A stretch of 64,000 nucleotides of DNA, taken from Lachnospiraceae bacterium V9D3004. Its GTDB lineage: Bacteria > Bacillota > Clostridia > Lachnospirales > Lachnospiraceae. Both the position numbers and the translations under genes were made by a program. Under the pieces are notes generated by a model. That model was not told where the DNA came from. It worked only from the letters and a program-made list of their open reading frames with translations, and did no database searches. The DNA lies in NCBI GenBank assembly GCA_000621985.1, contig JHWW01000006.1:62001-126000 (forward strand), given 5' to 3'. Shown here piece by piece: positions 17,471 to 26,458 of the stretch (position 1 is the stretch's first letter; each line of letters opens with the position of its first letter).

Positions 17471-18718
17471 CTAATTTCTTGCGCGTGTCTTAATGAATTC
17501 ATATTCACGCTGCAAAGTATCGTCAGGATTCTCTTTAAGATATTCAGCCGCGATATTTTTTGCTTCTTCGTATTTTCCAAGATGCTCATTAACAATTATC
17601 TTATTAAATACGAGCTTGTTCTTTATCTCACCGGCAGCCATCGGTATACCCTGATCAAGCCAGTCAAGCGCTTCATCATATCTTTCGAGTTCAATAAGAC
17701 AGCCCGCCAGCTGATTACAGTATTCTGCGGTCTTTCCACCCGGTTTTTTTATCAGATATTCCGAATAAAGGGCGATGGCTCCTTCATAATCTCCGTTGTC
17801 CTGACTTATTCTTCCCTTGTAAAATATCGCATCATCATTACCCTGTTCCAAAGCCTTGTCAAAACTTTCTGCCGCTTTATCATAATCTCCTTCAAAATAT
17901 TTGAACACGGCATAATAGAATACATCTTCATCATCTTTTTCCGCTACCGCTTCAGCTTCCTCAAGAACCTTTGCGGCGCCGCTTTCATCAAGAGTTCCTT
18001 TCAATTCAAAATATAGTCCCATATAAGCATCGTAACTGCCGGATTTTTCCTTGATCGCATTCTGATAATCCGCTATGGCTTCACTGTGGTTTCCAAGAAT
18101 ACTGTGTGCCTTTGCCCTGCCAAGATAATAACCCGACATGGCTGCACCGCTTCCACCCTCTTCGATCAGCTTATTCAGGTAGCTTAATGATTTATCAATA
18201 TTATTAAGATATAATTCGCAATCAGCCAGGTATGCCATAATGTCTTTATCAATATTCTCTAATTCTTTTGTCTTTAAAGCCAGTTCAAAATAACCTTTTG
18301 CCTGCTCATAATTACCCTCATTATAATAGGTAAGCGCAATTCCCCTGTAAGCACGTTTATTATTCTCACGAACTATCCTGTTATCGGTATCGGTAACTAC
18401 TTTCTGATATTGTTCCCTGGCTCCTTCATAATCGCCCATGCATATCAGGGCAGCTCCGTAACCGATATAATATTCCGCTTTTTCGGAATTAATGTTTATC
18501 GATTCCTCAAAGTTTTTACACGCTCCGGCATAATCACCTTTTTCAATCTGTTCAAGACCTGCTTCATATTTGCTGTCGGCCTCTCCCGAACATCCTGCAA
18601 GACATGCCGAAAAGGCAAGTATTGATAATATTATTACGATATTTTTTTTGATCTTAGTAATGAACGATCTGTTGTTCGTATTATTTGCGTTCTTATTATC
18701 TGTGTTCTTGATCTTCAT
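17471..18718 (-). CDS. TPR-repeat lipoprotein
   Basis: 415 residues. A signal peptide ends in the lipobox LAGC (Cys43), followed by about nine tetratricopeptide-like repeats (for example YEAGLEQIEKGDYAGACKNF and YGAALICMGDYEGAREQY). TPR lipoproteins on the outer face of the membrane act as protein-protein scaffolds, and the partner is unknown here. The gene starts 43 bp after the ECF fusion gene with CGGAG upstream, so it may be the distal gene of the cobalamin operon. It could also be independent. Confidence 0.85.
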   Translation of the reverse strand: MKIKNTDNKNANNTNNRSFITKIKKNIVIILSILAFSACLAGCSGEADSKYEAGLEQIEKGDYAGACKNFEESININSEKAEYYIGYGAALICMGDYEGAREQYQKVVTDTDNRIVRENNKRAYRGIALTYYNEGNYEQAKGYFELALKTKELENIDKDIMAYLADCELYLNNIDKSLSYLNKLIEEGGSGAAMSGYYLGRAKAHSILGNHSEAIADYQNAIKEKSGSYDAYMGLYFELKGTLDESGAAKVLEEAEAVAEKDDEDVFYYAVFKYFEGDYDKAAESFDKALEQGNDDAIFYKGRISQDNGDYEGAIALYSEYLIKKPGGKTAEYCNQLAGCLIELERYDEALDWLDQGIPMAAGEIKNKLVFNKIIVNEHLGKYEEAKNIAAEYLKENPDDTLQREYEFIKTRARN

Positions 18719-18761
18719 ATTATTCTGTCACTCCGTATATTATATGTAAAATATTCAGCAA

Positions 18762-21347
18762 TCAACCGGATACCCTCAGGATCTTCGAAACCATGGGTCT
18801 CACAAAAAACCACAGGCACACTGCCGTCACTCCCGCAAGCACCAGATCCACGGGAAGTCCCGCAAGATATATTGCGGCAAGTGATTCCGGTGTGATCTCA
18901 TCTCTTATAATAAATAATGTACTTACATTCACTATACCGCCATATATTATTACTGTAAGCAGTGCACCGGTAATGCTTATGACCGTACGATTCGGATTGA
19001 ATCTTGATCTGTGGAATAACAGTCCCGATATCAGTCCAATAAGTCCCAACGCAAACATTTGCCACGGCGTCCATGCCCCCTGTCCGAAAAATATGTTACT
19101 GATCAGCATGGACAATGAACCGATCATAAATCCCAGCTCACCGCCAAGAGCGATTCCCGATATTACAACGACAGCTACTATAGGTTTGAAAGTAGGCAGC
19201 ATGTAAAATGCAACTCTTGATGTCACTGCTATAGCGCACATCACCGCCACTATCACTATCGTTCGCGATGAGTGATTTTTTTTCTCAAATCCGATGATAT
19301 ACGGAAGCATTGACTCTATCACTATAAGAAGTGATATAAAAATGTACTTCTGATCATGTAACACCATCACTCCGCCCCATACTGTAAGAGGCATTATGAT
19401 CAGATACGTGATCCACATAAATATATTGCTGACGCTCTTTTTTCTGTGGGTATTGTTGTTATTATATATTTTTTTAACATTTTTTTCAACCTTTTTAAGA
19501 TTTTCTTGTGATACACGGCTTTTTGAAGTGCCGGCGCCATCCGGCATGTCGATGTCATCCGATGCACCGGTGCTATCCGAAGTGCCGTCACTGTCAGGTA
19601 TATTTAAGCTATCAGCTGTACCGGGATTTGTTGCTTCGGATTGTTGGTCTACATACTTTGCCACATCCTCGATCGTAACACAGTCATCAATTATACCTTT
19701 CGTAATTCTGGTAACCGCTGTCGTATAATAATTGTTACCAAGCATGAAATCATGAGTATTGTTTTCAGCGATAACCGAACCGTCAAATAACATGCCGCAC
19801 CTGTCGGTACATTCAGCAAGGAATTCAAGGTCATGACTTACTATGATTATCGTACATCCGCAGGATGCGAATTCTCTAATAATCTTAGTCAAAGATTTTT
19901 TATTAATACTGTCCATTCCTTTGGATGGTTCATCCATGAGAATTATATCCGGAGAGCATGATAATATTTTCGCGATTGCAACTCTCTGTTTTTCTCCTCC
20001 CGATAATGAGAAAGGATTTTTATTAAGTATTTTTTCAAGGCTGCATATCTTTATAATATCCTCTTTATCATACCGATTTTTTTCTGCAGCGGATATGGCA
20101 TATTCAATCTCTTCTTCCACTTTATTTTTTCCGAATAATAATTCCGGTTGCTGTGGAAGTAAAGCAAGTTTTTTTCCGGATGCAATTGATATTTTTCCGT
20201 GATCTGTTTTTTTAATTCCGGCTATCAATGACAGAAGCGTACTCTTGCCGCTTCCGTTGGCACCGGCTATTCCGAATACTTCTCCCTCATAGAATGAAAA
20301 TGACATATTTTTTATAATATCGGTATTATTTCCGGGGTATCTGAAATATATATTTTTTATACTGACCGCTACAGATTTTTTTTCTCGGGTTTCATCTTTA
20401 TGCGAGGTATATGAACGATCATGATCACCGATCGTTGTCATCTCAAGTTCTCTCTTAAGCCACTTTCTTCCATCAGAAGTATTGAAGGGACACGTCATGA
20501 TCTCTTTTTTGTTACTTTCGATATCTGTTCTCATTTTATCAAAAAACAGACTGTAGATCCTTGCCGCCGCAGGTAATGACTGTCTGATCTGATCGTCACA
20601 CTCATTAACGAAAGAATTATAATCGTTATTTCCAAGAGGATTCTTATTATATATGCCCTTTACTCTTCCTTCGGACATGACGATAATATCCGTCGATATT
20701 GGGATCAGTTCTTCAAGCCTGTGGGCAGATATTATAATTGTTACTCCAAGTTCCCTGTTAAGTCTGCCGAGCATGGATATGAATTCCAATGCACTTACGG
20801 GATCAAGCTGGCTTACAGGTTCATCAAGAATAATAACCGAAGGATTCATAACAACTACCGATGCCAGATTGAGGAATTGCTTTTCTCCTCCCGATAATTC
20901 TTCAACTTTTTTCTCATATATATCCTGCATTCCAAAATACGAAGCAACGTCGGCAACTTTCTGCCTGATGAGATCCGCTTTTATGCCAAGACTTTCAAGA
21001 CCGAAAGCAAGTTCTGTCCATACTCTGTCTGTAGCGATCTGAGCTTCTGGATCCTGATATATATATCCTATATTTTCTGCCTGTTTTCTTTCATCCACAG
21101 ACATTATATCTTCATCACAGAATTGTATATGTCCTTTATGATCTCCTATGGGACGTACTGCCGGTTTAAGATGTCTCAATAAAGTGGTCTTGCCGCAACC
21201 TGACGGACCGCATACTATGACAACCGAACCTTTGTTAATATCAAGTGATACATTATTAAGAGCCGCATCTTTTGATCCATCATAAGAAAAAGACAGATCT
21301 TTTACTCTGTATATAACATCACTCGTTAATGTCCTGTTGATATCCAT
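18762..21347 (-). CDS. ECF transporter: ATPase-ATPase-S-component fusion
   Basis: 861 residues joining three parts of an energy-coupling-factor importer. ATPase 1 has GPSGCGKTT at 47-55 and LSGGEKQ at 151. ATPase 2 has GANGSGKST at 362-370 and LSGGEKQR near 448. After a Ser/Asp/Gly/Thr linker (about 565-610), residues about 640-861 form a membrane S component with KPIVAVVVISGIALGGELG and FFGQGAWTPWQMFALG, which resembles the CbrT-type cobalamin S subunits. The start at 21347 overlaps ecfT by 29 bp and has AAAGGAGAGG at good spacing. The riboswitch upstream of the operon supports corrinoid as substrate. Confidence 0.9.
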   Translation of the reverse strand: MDINRTLTSDVIYRVKDLSFSYDGSKDAALNNVSLDINKGSVVIVCGPSGCGKTTLLRHLKPAVRPIGDHKGHIQFCDEDIMSVDERKQAENIGYIYQDPEAQIATDRVWTELAFGLESLGIKADLIRQKVADVASYFGMQDIYEKKVEELSGGEKQFLNLASVVVMNPSVIILDEPVSQLDPVSALEFISMLGRLNRELGVTIIISAHRLEELIPISTDIIVMSEGRVKGIYNKNPLGNNDYNSFVNECDDQIRQSLPAAARIYSLFFDKMRTDIESNKKEIMTCPFNTSDGRKWLKRELEMTTIGDHDRSYTSHKDETREKKSVAVSIKNIYFRYPGNNTDIIKNMSFSFYEGEVFGIAGANGSGKSTLLSLIAGIKKTDHGKISIASGKKLALLPQQPELLFGKNKVEEEIEYAISAAEKNRYDKEDIIKICSLEKILNKNPFSLSGGEKQRVAIAKILSCSPDIILMDEPSKGMDSINKKSLTKIIREFASCGCTIIIVSHDLEFLAECTDRCGMLFDGSVIAENNTHDFMLGNNYYTTAVTRITKGIIDDCVTIEDVAKYVDQQSEATNPGTADSLNIPDSDGTSDSTGASDDIDMPDGAGTSKSRVSQENLKKVEKNVKKIYNNNNTHRKKSVSNIFMWITYLIIMPLTVWGGVMVLHDQKYIFISLLIVIESMLPYIIGFEKKNHSSRTIVIVAVMCAIAVTSRVAFYMLPTFKPIVAVVVISGIALGGELGFMIGSLSMLISNIFFGQGAWTPWQMFALGLIGLISGLLFHRSRFNPNRTVISITGALLTVIIYGGIVNVSTLFIIRDEITPESLAAIYLAGLPVDLVLAGVTAVCLWFFVRPMVSKILRVSG

Positions 21348-22194
21348 TGAATCTGCCTCTCCTTTCCCATATAATCGCAGGTATAAAACATAACATCATG
21401 TACACTGTGTACACACTGATACTTATGAAACCGTGATATTCGCATAACACATACGGATAATATTGCCAATATATATAATCTGTGGCATATCCCCATATCA
21501 CATATATTGTCATGACTGTTATGATCACAAGCCATATTCCGTCAGCGGCACGGAAGATATATCTGGTATACGAAGTCCTCCCCGGCAATCCGAAGCCTCT
21601 GCATCTCATACTGTCCGCAGTATTGACCGAGTCATCGAGTATCCATGTAAATGTTGACGACATTACCGACACGGCTTCATGCAGTCTTGAAGAAATTCCC
21701 GAAGGTGTTCCCGTAAGCACCCGGTTTACATTTCTTACTTCCTTCATGTGAGTTGTCAGTCTCGGAATGAATCTTAAACTCATTGAGAATGTGAGCGCAA
21801 GCACCGGAAATATTCTTCCGATCACATACATGATCCTCTCGGATGTCATTATCTTATTCACAGTGATAAACCACAACACAACAGCAAGAAGAATCGCTGC
21901 CATGTTAATTCCGAACAATATCGATTCCAAAGTGAGAGGATTGCCTCCCGGCAGATATGTAAGAGTTGTCATTCCTTCATGTGAAAACATAGGATTAATG
22001 GCTGCGGTGATCACAACCATTATTATAAGATATATAATACTTTTTAAGATATTATCTGTGCCTTTGATCCTTATTACAAGCATTCCCGCACCGATAATAC
22101 TGAACAAAGTGCATATCGGATTATTGATAAGCATCGCAAGACTGATCACACATATATAATATACAAGAATAACTAACGGGTGTCTGTATTCCAT
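21319..22194 (-). CDS. ecfT: ECF transporter transmembrane coupling protein EcfT
   Basis: 291-residue membrane protein. It has five or more hydrophobic segments and the cytoplasmic coupling-helix region SMRCRGFGLPGRTSY, matching the Ala-Arg-Gly-type signatures through which EcfT contacts the ATPases. It transmits ATP hydrolysis to the S component. It sits between the DUF4430 lipoprotein-like gene (23 bp upstream) and the ATPase-S fusion (29 bp overlap), so the complete importer is encoded here. It is shown as cobalamin-related by the operon riboswitch, not by its own sequence. Confidence 0.92.
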   Translation of the reverse strand: MEYRHPLVILVYYICVISLAMLINNPICTLFSIIGAGMLVIRIKGTDNILKSIIYLIIMVVITAAINPMFSHEGMTTLTYLPGGNPLTLESILFGINMAAILLAVVLWFITVNKIMTSERIMYVIGRIFPVLALTFSMSLRFIPRLTTHMKEVRNVNRVLTGTPSGISSRLHEAVSVMSSTFTWILDDSVNTADSMRCRGFGLPGRTSYTRYIFRAADGIWLVIITVMTIYVIWGYATDYIYWQYYPYVLCEYHGFISISVYTVYMMLCFIPAIIWERRGRFNGYQQDINE

Positions 22195-22217
22195 GTCTCA
22201 TTCTCCCTGCATCATTA

Positions 22218-23546
22218 CTACTCTGCCAGATAATCACATGTATATCTGAAGCTTATCTCATCTCCGTCATCAACTTTATATGCCGAGCATCCTTCGCCCG
22301 GTGATTCGCCGTTAACATAGTATAACCACCCCGACAGTTCTCCGCAATCGAATTCATATATATTGGCAATTCCCTCAATATAATAACTGCCATATACAGG
22401 GGTATATGAATATTCGAGATGGATATCTTTTTCTTTTGTAATTCTTTTTAATATGTCAAATACCGTATCATTTTTTTCTATCTCAACTGTTGTCTTCGAA
22501 AGAATGATCCCATTCGAAGGAAGTATCTCTTCTTTTCCTTTAACAAGCATATCCTTATGCTTAAGAATATCTGCACAGCTGATGGATATAGTACAACTTG
22601 GACCAGAAGGCTTAGGTGTGGATGTCGGCTTCGCCACTGGTTTTGTTGTTGGTTTTGCAGTCGGTTTAGCCGTAGGCTTTTGTGTCGGTTTTGCAGTCTG
22701 CTTTGCTGTTGGTTTAGTTGTTGGCTTTGTTGTTGGTTTCGCTGTTGAGCCGGTTACAGGCTTAGCGGTACTCTCAGTGGCAGGTTTTTTTGAAGGCTTC
22801 ACGGTTGATCCGGATGTGGTTTTTTTAGCCGGTGTATTTGCCGGTTCCGACGCTTTGCCGGATGAGTCGGTGGAAGTTGAATTCCGGGTATTATTATCAC
22901 TGTTAGAACCGGATGAATTATCCTGTTTAGATGTAGACTGTGCCTGTTCATCCTGATCTTTTTTCCCGGATGAAGAATTAGTTTTTTTATTCTTACTATC
23001 GTCTGTTGTCTTATTTTTTTTGCTATTATGTTTTGAAGATTTATTATCAGTCTTATTATTATCGGTTTTGTTTTTTACAGTCTTATTATCAGACTTGTTT
23101 TTATCATTTTTCTTTTTATCGTTTTTGTTTTTACCTGTCTTTTTTTTATGGGCTTTCTTTTCTTCGTTTTTGTTACTCTGGGTTTTTCCCGATTTTTGAT
23201 TTATATTTTTGTCTATATTATTGTTTGCATCTTTTTGATCATTATTTTTTTCGTTCTTATCGTTTGAGTTCTTATTTTTTTTGTTCTTGTGTTTTTTGTT
23301 ATCGGTTTTAATATTTTTATCCGATGAAATATTTTCATCGGTGGCTGTGTTTGATGTTTCCGAAATATTATCATTACCGGTTTCATTGTTATAAGCAGCA
23401 CCGGCCCCGGAAACATCTGTTTCCGGGGCTGATGTATTATCTTCTGACACAGTCCAGCCATGCATTCTGTCTGATGCACCGCCATACCAGTATGCCGTTA
23501 TAAGTATTAACAAGACAGCAAATACAGCAATTATTTTTTTCTTCAA
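22218..23546 (-). CDS. Exported DUF4430 protein with long basic low-complexity linker
   Basis: 442 residues. An N-terminal hydrophobic segment (IIAVFAVLLILITAYWYG) acts as signal or membrane anchor. Residues about 80-200 are extremely rich in Lys, Asn and Asp, followed by Ser/Thr-rich sequence and a KPT/KPTAKPT repeat block (about 240-315). The last 125 residues form a DUF4430 domain (TVFDILKRITKEKDI, SGWLYYVNGESPGEGCSAY), the fold of the transcobalamin and intrinsic-factor beta domain. The linker may carry the domain through the cell wall. Together with the neighbouring 821-residue protein it probably hands corrinoid to the ECF transporter. No lipobox Cys is seen. Confidence 0.82.
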   Translation of the reverse strand: MKKKIIAVFAVLLILITAYWYGGASDRMHGWTVSEDNTSAPETDVSGAGAAYNNETGNDNISETSNTATDENISSDKNIKTDNKKHKNKKNKNSNDKNEKNNDQKDANNNIDKNINQKSGKTQSNKNEEKKAHKKKTGKNKNDKKKNDKNKSDNKTVKNKTDNNKTDNKSSKHNSKKNKTTDDSKNKKTNSSSGKKDQDEQAQSTSKQDNSSGSNSDNNTRNSTSTDSSGKASEPANTPAKKTTSGSTVKPSKKPATESTAKPVTGSTAKPTTKPTTKPTAKQTAKPTQKPTAKPTAKPTTKPVAKPTSTPKPSGPSCTISISCADILKHKDMLVKGKEEILPSNGIILSKTTVEIEKNDTVFDILKRITKEKDIHLEYSYTPVYGSYYIEGIANIYEFDCGELSGWLYYVNGESPGEGCSAYKVDDGDEISFRYTCDYLAE

Positions 23547-23567
23547 ATCATCACGCTTTCTTTTACA

Positions 23568-26033
23568 CTACAGTTTTATCTTCTTCTTATATGCATCTTC
23601 TTTATTCTTTGGGACATGAACCTTTAACTTCTTATTGGTTCCCTTGAATGCATTTTTGTCAATGGTTTTAATGTATAATGCTTTGATATATACGTCTTTC
23701 AGCTTCTTACATCCTTTAACAAATCCTGCAGCAATTTTAGTTATCTTATATTTTTTGCCTTTGTATGAAGCATAACTGTTTATCACGATTTTCTTGCAAT
23801 TCTTATTCTTGACACCGATTACCGACGCTGTAAATTTTCCGGCTTTTGATGAAGTCACCTTATATTTTATATTACCCTTGATGAATGATTTAGGGGTCTG
23901 TTCGGTATCGGTTGCAGCAGGTGATGCTGTTACTATAGGTGTTGATGTTGCTACAGGCGCATTCGTTACATTTGGAACATCTGTTGTCTTCGGTGCTTCT
24001 GTTACTGACGGTTCTTTCGTTGGCTCTGATGTGGGAACAGCTGTAGGTTCTGCCGTAGGCTCTAATGTAGGTTCTGCTGTAGGTACAGCTGTCGGTTGCG
24101 CTGTAGGAACCGCTGTCGGCACTGATGTAGGAACTGCTGACGGTTCCGCTGTAGGCGTTGACGTAGGAACAGCTGTAGGCGATGTTGTAGGTCCTGATGT
24201 GGGTTCTCCCGTAGGATCAGCAGACGGCGATGTTGACGGTTCCGATGATGGTTCTGATGTTGCCGATCCCTTTACGTAAGCTGCGATCTCATCTGCATTA
24301 TACATCGGCTCGGTCACGTCTGTCATGTTATAAAGACTGTTTTTATTATTTTTAAGACGATCATATGCAACAAGGGCATAAGTACTCTGATAAGATGCCA
24401 TAGCATTTGAAGCACCTTCGATCGCATGTGCAAATGATCCGTCATCTTTCATAAAACTCATTAATGCATTCAATACTCCGGCATCTTCTTTTTTGCATAT
24501 CATTCCGAGTACGGCATCATATCCGCATGAACTTAATGCTGTGAGCACCTGAGCATTACTCTCAGCGTTGAATGCTCCATAGGAAGCATATCCGCCATTA
24601 TTTTTCTGTAATTTATCAAGAACATTTAATCCATCTGATATACTAAGATTGACATTTAAATTATCAACTGCATACGGAGCTAGCGCACATAATACCATTG
24701 ATGTCATATCAGGATCACTTGTCTTCGAAGTCTTGGTATAATTCCATCCGCCGTCTTCAACTTTGTTGTTAAGTATATAATCAATAAGCAATTCCCTTGT
24801 ATTCTGTGTCTTTCCTTCTTCAACTTCAGGAATAGTATAATTACCGGCATCTAATGCCAACAGCGTATATACTGCTCCGTTTATTCCGGACTTTACAGCA
24901 TAATCGTAATCAGCAAGAGGTTTAAGCATATTATATCCCGCAACATCGGAAGGATCGGCTCCGATCGCAGTGAGCGCAAGTATTACTCTGTCATTATCGG
25001 TACTCTTAGGTGTTGCTCCCACTTTTGTTGCAATACTGTCACTGTCAAGTTCTCTTAATTTATCAATTATCGCTTTATAATAAGTTGTATACAATTCTTT
25101 ATCTTCAATTCCGCCACGTGCAAGAGTGAATATTGACCATTCGCTGTTATATGCCGGTGAAGTATTATCAAATAAGGACTTTATGTAACCCAGAGCCTTG
25201 TCCACATTATCTCCAAGACTCTGAATAAGTATACTGTCATTTAATGCGGCAAGATCATCAGCGGCATTTTTTACTTCTTCTTCAGTTGCATCCCATTTAT
25301 TAAGTGCAGCCATTGCAGCTTTATATTTATCTGCATTCTTATCACCCTTATAATCAGCAATAAGTCTTATAAGCCTGTCTTTATCAGGGAAAGCTATTAA
25401 CGGAATAGTAAACTGAGGATCTGCTGTATTCGTGTCTGCACCCCAGCCATATAACGAAAACTGAAACCTTATTACATCATTATCATTGTAAGGATTATCA
25501 CCGGAAGCAAATAAAATGTTTCCCATTCCGGCCGCAGGACCGGCATTATTAACGGCTACCAACCATCCACCGTAATATGTGAAATCCATTGAGCCTAATG
25601 TGTCAGATTCTCCTCTTTGATAATTTGCACCACAATTATCATCTGCGTCTATCGCATCAGTAATGGCTTTGGGAATATCGTTTTTACTCCATCCTTCCGG
25701 ATCACCACCGTCTTTGATTCCGTCAATATAGGAACCTTCATCAACTCCGATCACGATATCTCCAAACTGTCTCTTGAACAGATCGTACAGTGATTCTTTC
25801 TCGTATACAGGAACTTTTACCGGTGTGACCACACATCCCTGACCGAGAGTTACTTTTTCGATCGTAATATACACATAACCGCCCCACTTGGCAGCTGCAT
25901 CAGCCTCATTACCAACGGGAACATTCAAAAACGAGGTTAAAAAAACAGCCATTGCAACTATCATTGCAATCCATTTTTTACCAATCATGTGTGTTTTTTG
26001 TTGTGTTTTTGTGTTCGTGTGAGTATTCATCAT
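23568..26033 (-). CDS. Surface corrinoid-binding candidate: DUF4430 + alpha/alpha toroid + PT stalk
   Basis: About 821 residues from MMNTHTNT. I chose 26033 because AAAGGAG precedes it, and the longer frame to 26228 runs through the riboswitch. A signal peptide (WIAMIVAMAVFLTSFLN) is followed by a DUF4430 domain (about 50-190), a helical linker, and a prenyltransferase/squalene-cyclase-like alpha/alpha-toroid region (TSMVLCALAPYAV, NNGGYASYGAFNAESNAQVL). A Pro/Thr/Ser/Glu stalk (about 595-710) and a C-terminal LRR_5/BspA-like region (KITKIAAGFVKGCKKLKDV) complete it. The toroid plus DUF4430 pairing parallels transcobalamin and intrinsic factor. With the riboswitch this supports corrinoid capture at the surface. 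Binding itself is inferred. Confidence 0.82.
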   Translation of the reverse strand: MMNTHTNTKTQQKTHMIGKKWIAMIVAMAVFLTSFLNVPVGNEADAAAKWGGYVYITIEKVTLGQGCVVTPVKVPVYEKESLYDLFKRQFGDIVIGVDEGSYIDGIKDGGDPEGWSKNDIPKAITDAIDADDNCGANYQRGESDTLGSMDFTYYGGWLVAVNNAGPAAGMGNILFASGDNPYNDNDVIRFQFSLYGWGADTNTADPQFTIPLIAFPDKDRLIRLIADYKGDKNADKYKAAMAALNKWDATEEEVKNAADDLAALNDSILIQSLGDNVDKALGYIKSLFDNTSPAYNSEWSIFTLARGGIEDKELYTTYYKAIIDKLRELDSDSIATKVGATPKSTDNDRVILALTAIGADPSDVAGYNMLKPLADYDYAVKSGINGAVYTLLALDAGNYTIPEVEEGKTQNTRELLIDYILNNKVEDGGWNYTKTSKTSDPDMTSMVLCALAPYAVDNLNVNLSISDGLNVLDKLQKNNGGYASYGAFNAESNAQVLTALSSCGYDAVLGMICKKEDAGVLNALMSFMKDDGSFAHAIEGASNAMASYQSTYALVAYDRLKNNKNSLYNMTDVTEPMYNADEIAAYVKGSATSEPSSEPSTSPSADPTGEPTSGPTTSPTAVPTSTPTAEPSAVPTSVPTAVPTAQPTAVPTAEPTLEPTAEPTAVPTSEPTKEPSVTEAPKTTDVPNVTNAPVATSTPIVTASPAATDTEQTPKSFIKGNIKYKVTSSKAGKFTASVIGVKNKNCKKIVINSYASYKGKKYKITKIAAGFVKGCKKLKDVYIKALYIKTIDKNAFKGTNKKLKVHVPKNKEDAYKKKIKL

Positions 26034-26101
26034 CACATCTCCTTTATATATTATTTGTAATACGTGAGGAGCATGGCACACGCTTGCCGGGTTGGTGCCA
26101 C

Positions 26102-26142
26102 AAAAAAAGCTATACCCTCGCATATACTTGCATAGATATAGC
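26102..26142 (-). terminator. Intrinsic terminator of the cobalamin riboswitch
   Basis: On the minus strand GGCTATA and TATAGC pair around a 20-odd base loop and are followed by seven T. It lies between the aptamer and the start of the first gene, as expected for a ligand-dependent transcription terminator that closes the operon when cobalamin is bound. A second hairpin (TGGCAC/GTGCCA) follows it. Confidence 0.75.
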
Positions 26143-26217
26143 CGTACCAAAATAAACCATTGATCCTCTTTTTGGATAATAGCTCGTGTGACGCTGCTTT
26201 CGGTTACGGCAAAAACA

Positions 26218-26340
26218 ACCATCTGCACCCATGTATCTGACTTACAGGCTATATATGTATATGCCTTATCACAGTGACCGACTCGCCGGGACTCTCACCC
26301 GATTCCATGTCCCATACTCAAATGGTGATGCAGGATGTCA
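26218..26340 (-). ncRNA. Cobalamin riboswitch aptamer
   Basis: Read on the minus strand, the leader contains GGGTGAGAGTCCCGGCGAG, then GTCGGTCACTGTGATAAGG and AAGTCAGATACATGGGTG. These match the conserved cobalamin riboswitch core (B12 box, ACTGT, AGTC-GATAC). The segment CTGCATCACC near the 5' end can pair with GGGTGCAG near the 3' end to close the aptamer. A terminator sits about 75 bp downstream. The exact ends are estimated by eye. Confidence 0.88.
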
Positions 26341-26355
26341 ATAATTCAGTACAGT

Positions 26356-26384
26356 ATGATATCACATAAGATTGATGGTTGCAA
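26356..26384 (-). promoter_or_regulatory. Promoter of the cobalamin-uptake operon
   Basis: On the minus strand TTGCAA (26384-26379), 17 bases, then TATCAT (26361-26356). Transcription would start near 26349, just before the aptamer. The -35 hexamer is self-complementary and is also used by the glmS promoter in the other direction. Confidence 0.65.
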
Positions 26385-26407
26385 GTTTAAGTATGAATGT
26401 ATATAAT
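26379..26407 (+). promoter_or_regulatory. Promoter of glmS
   Basis: TTGCAA (26379-26384), 17 bases, then TATAAT (26402-26407), leaving a leader of about 45 bases before the glmS start. The -35 box is the same six bases used by the divergent cobalamin operon. The leader is too short for a glmS ribozyme and none is seen. Confidence 0.65.
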
Positions 26408-26458
26408 GATGTGTGTAGATTTGCTAGCTTTTAAATATATCAGGAATGGAGAAATATT

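Noticed and set aside
23794-24279. 161-codon Gly/Val-rich plus-strand frame
   Set aside because: Antisense of the Pro/Thr stalk repeats of the surface protein; the periodicity comes from the sense-strand repeat.
26034-26228. Longer start of the surface protein at 26228
   Set aside because: It would translate the 3' end of the cobalamin aptamer and the terminator. The start at 26033 has AAAGGAG.
26408-26458. glmS ribozyme in the glmS leader
   Set aside because: The leader is only about 45 bases and lacks the ribozyme core.
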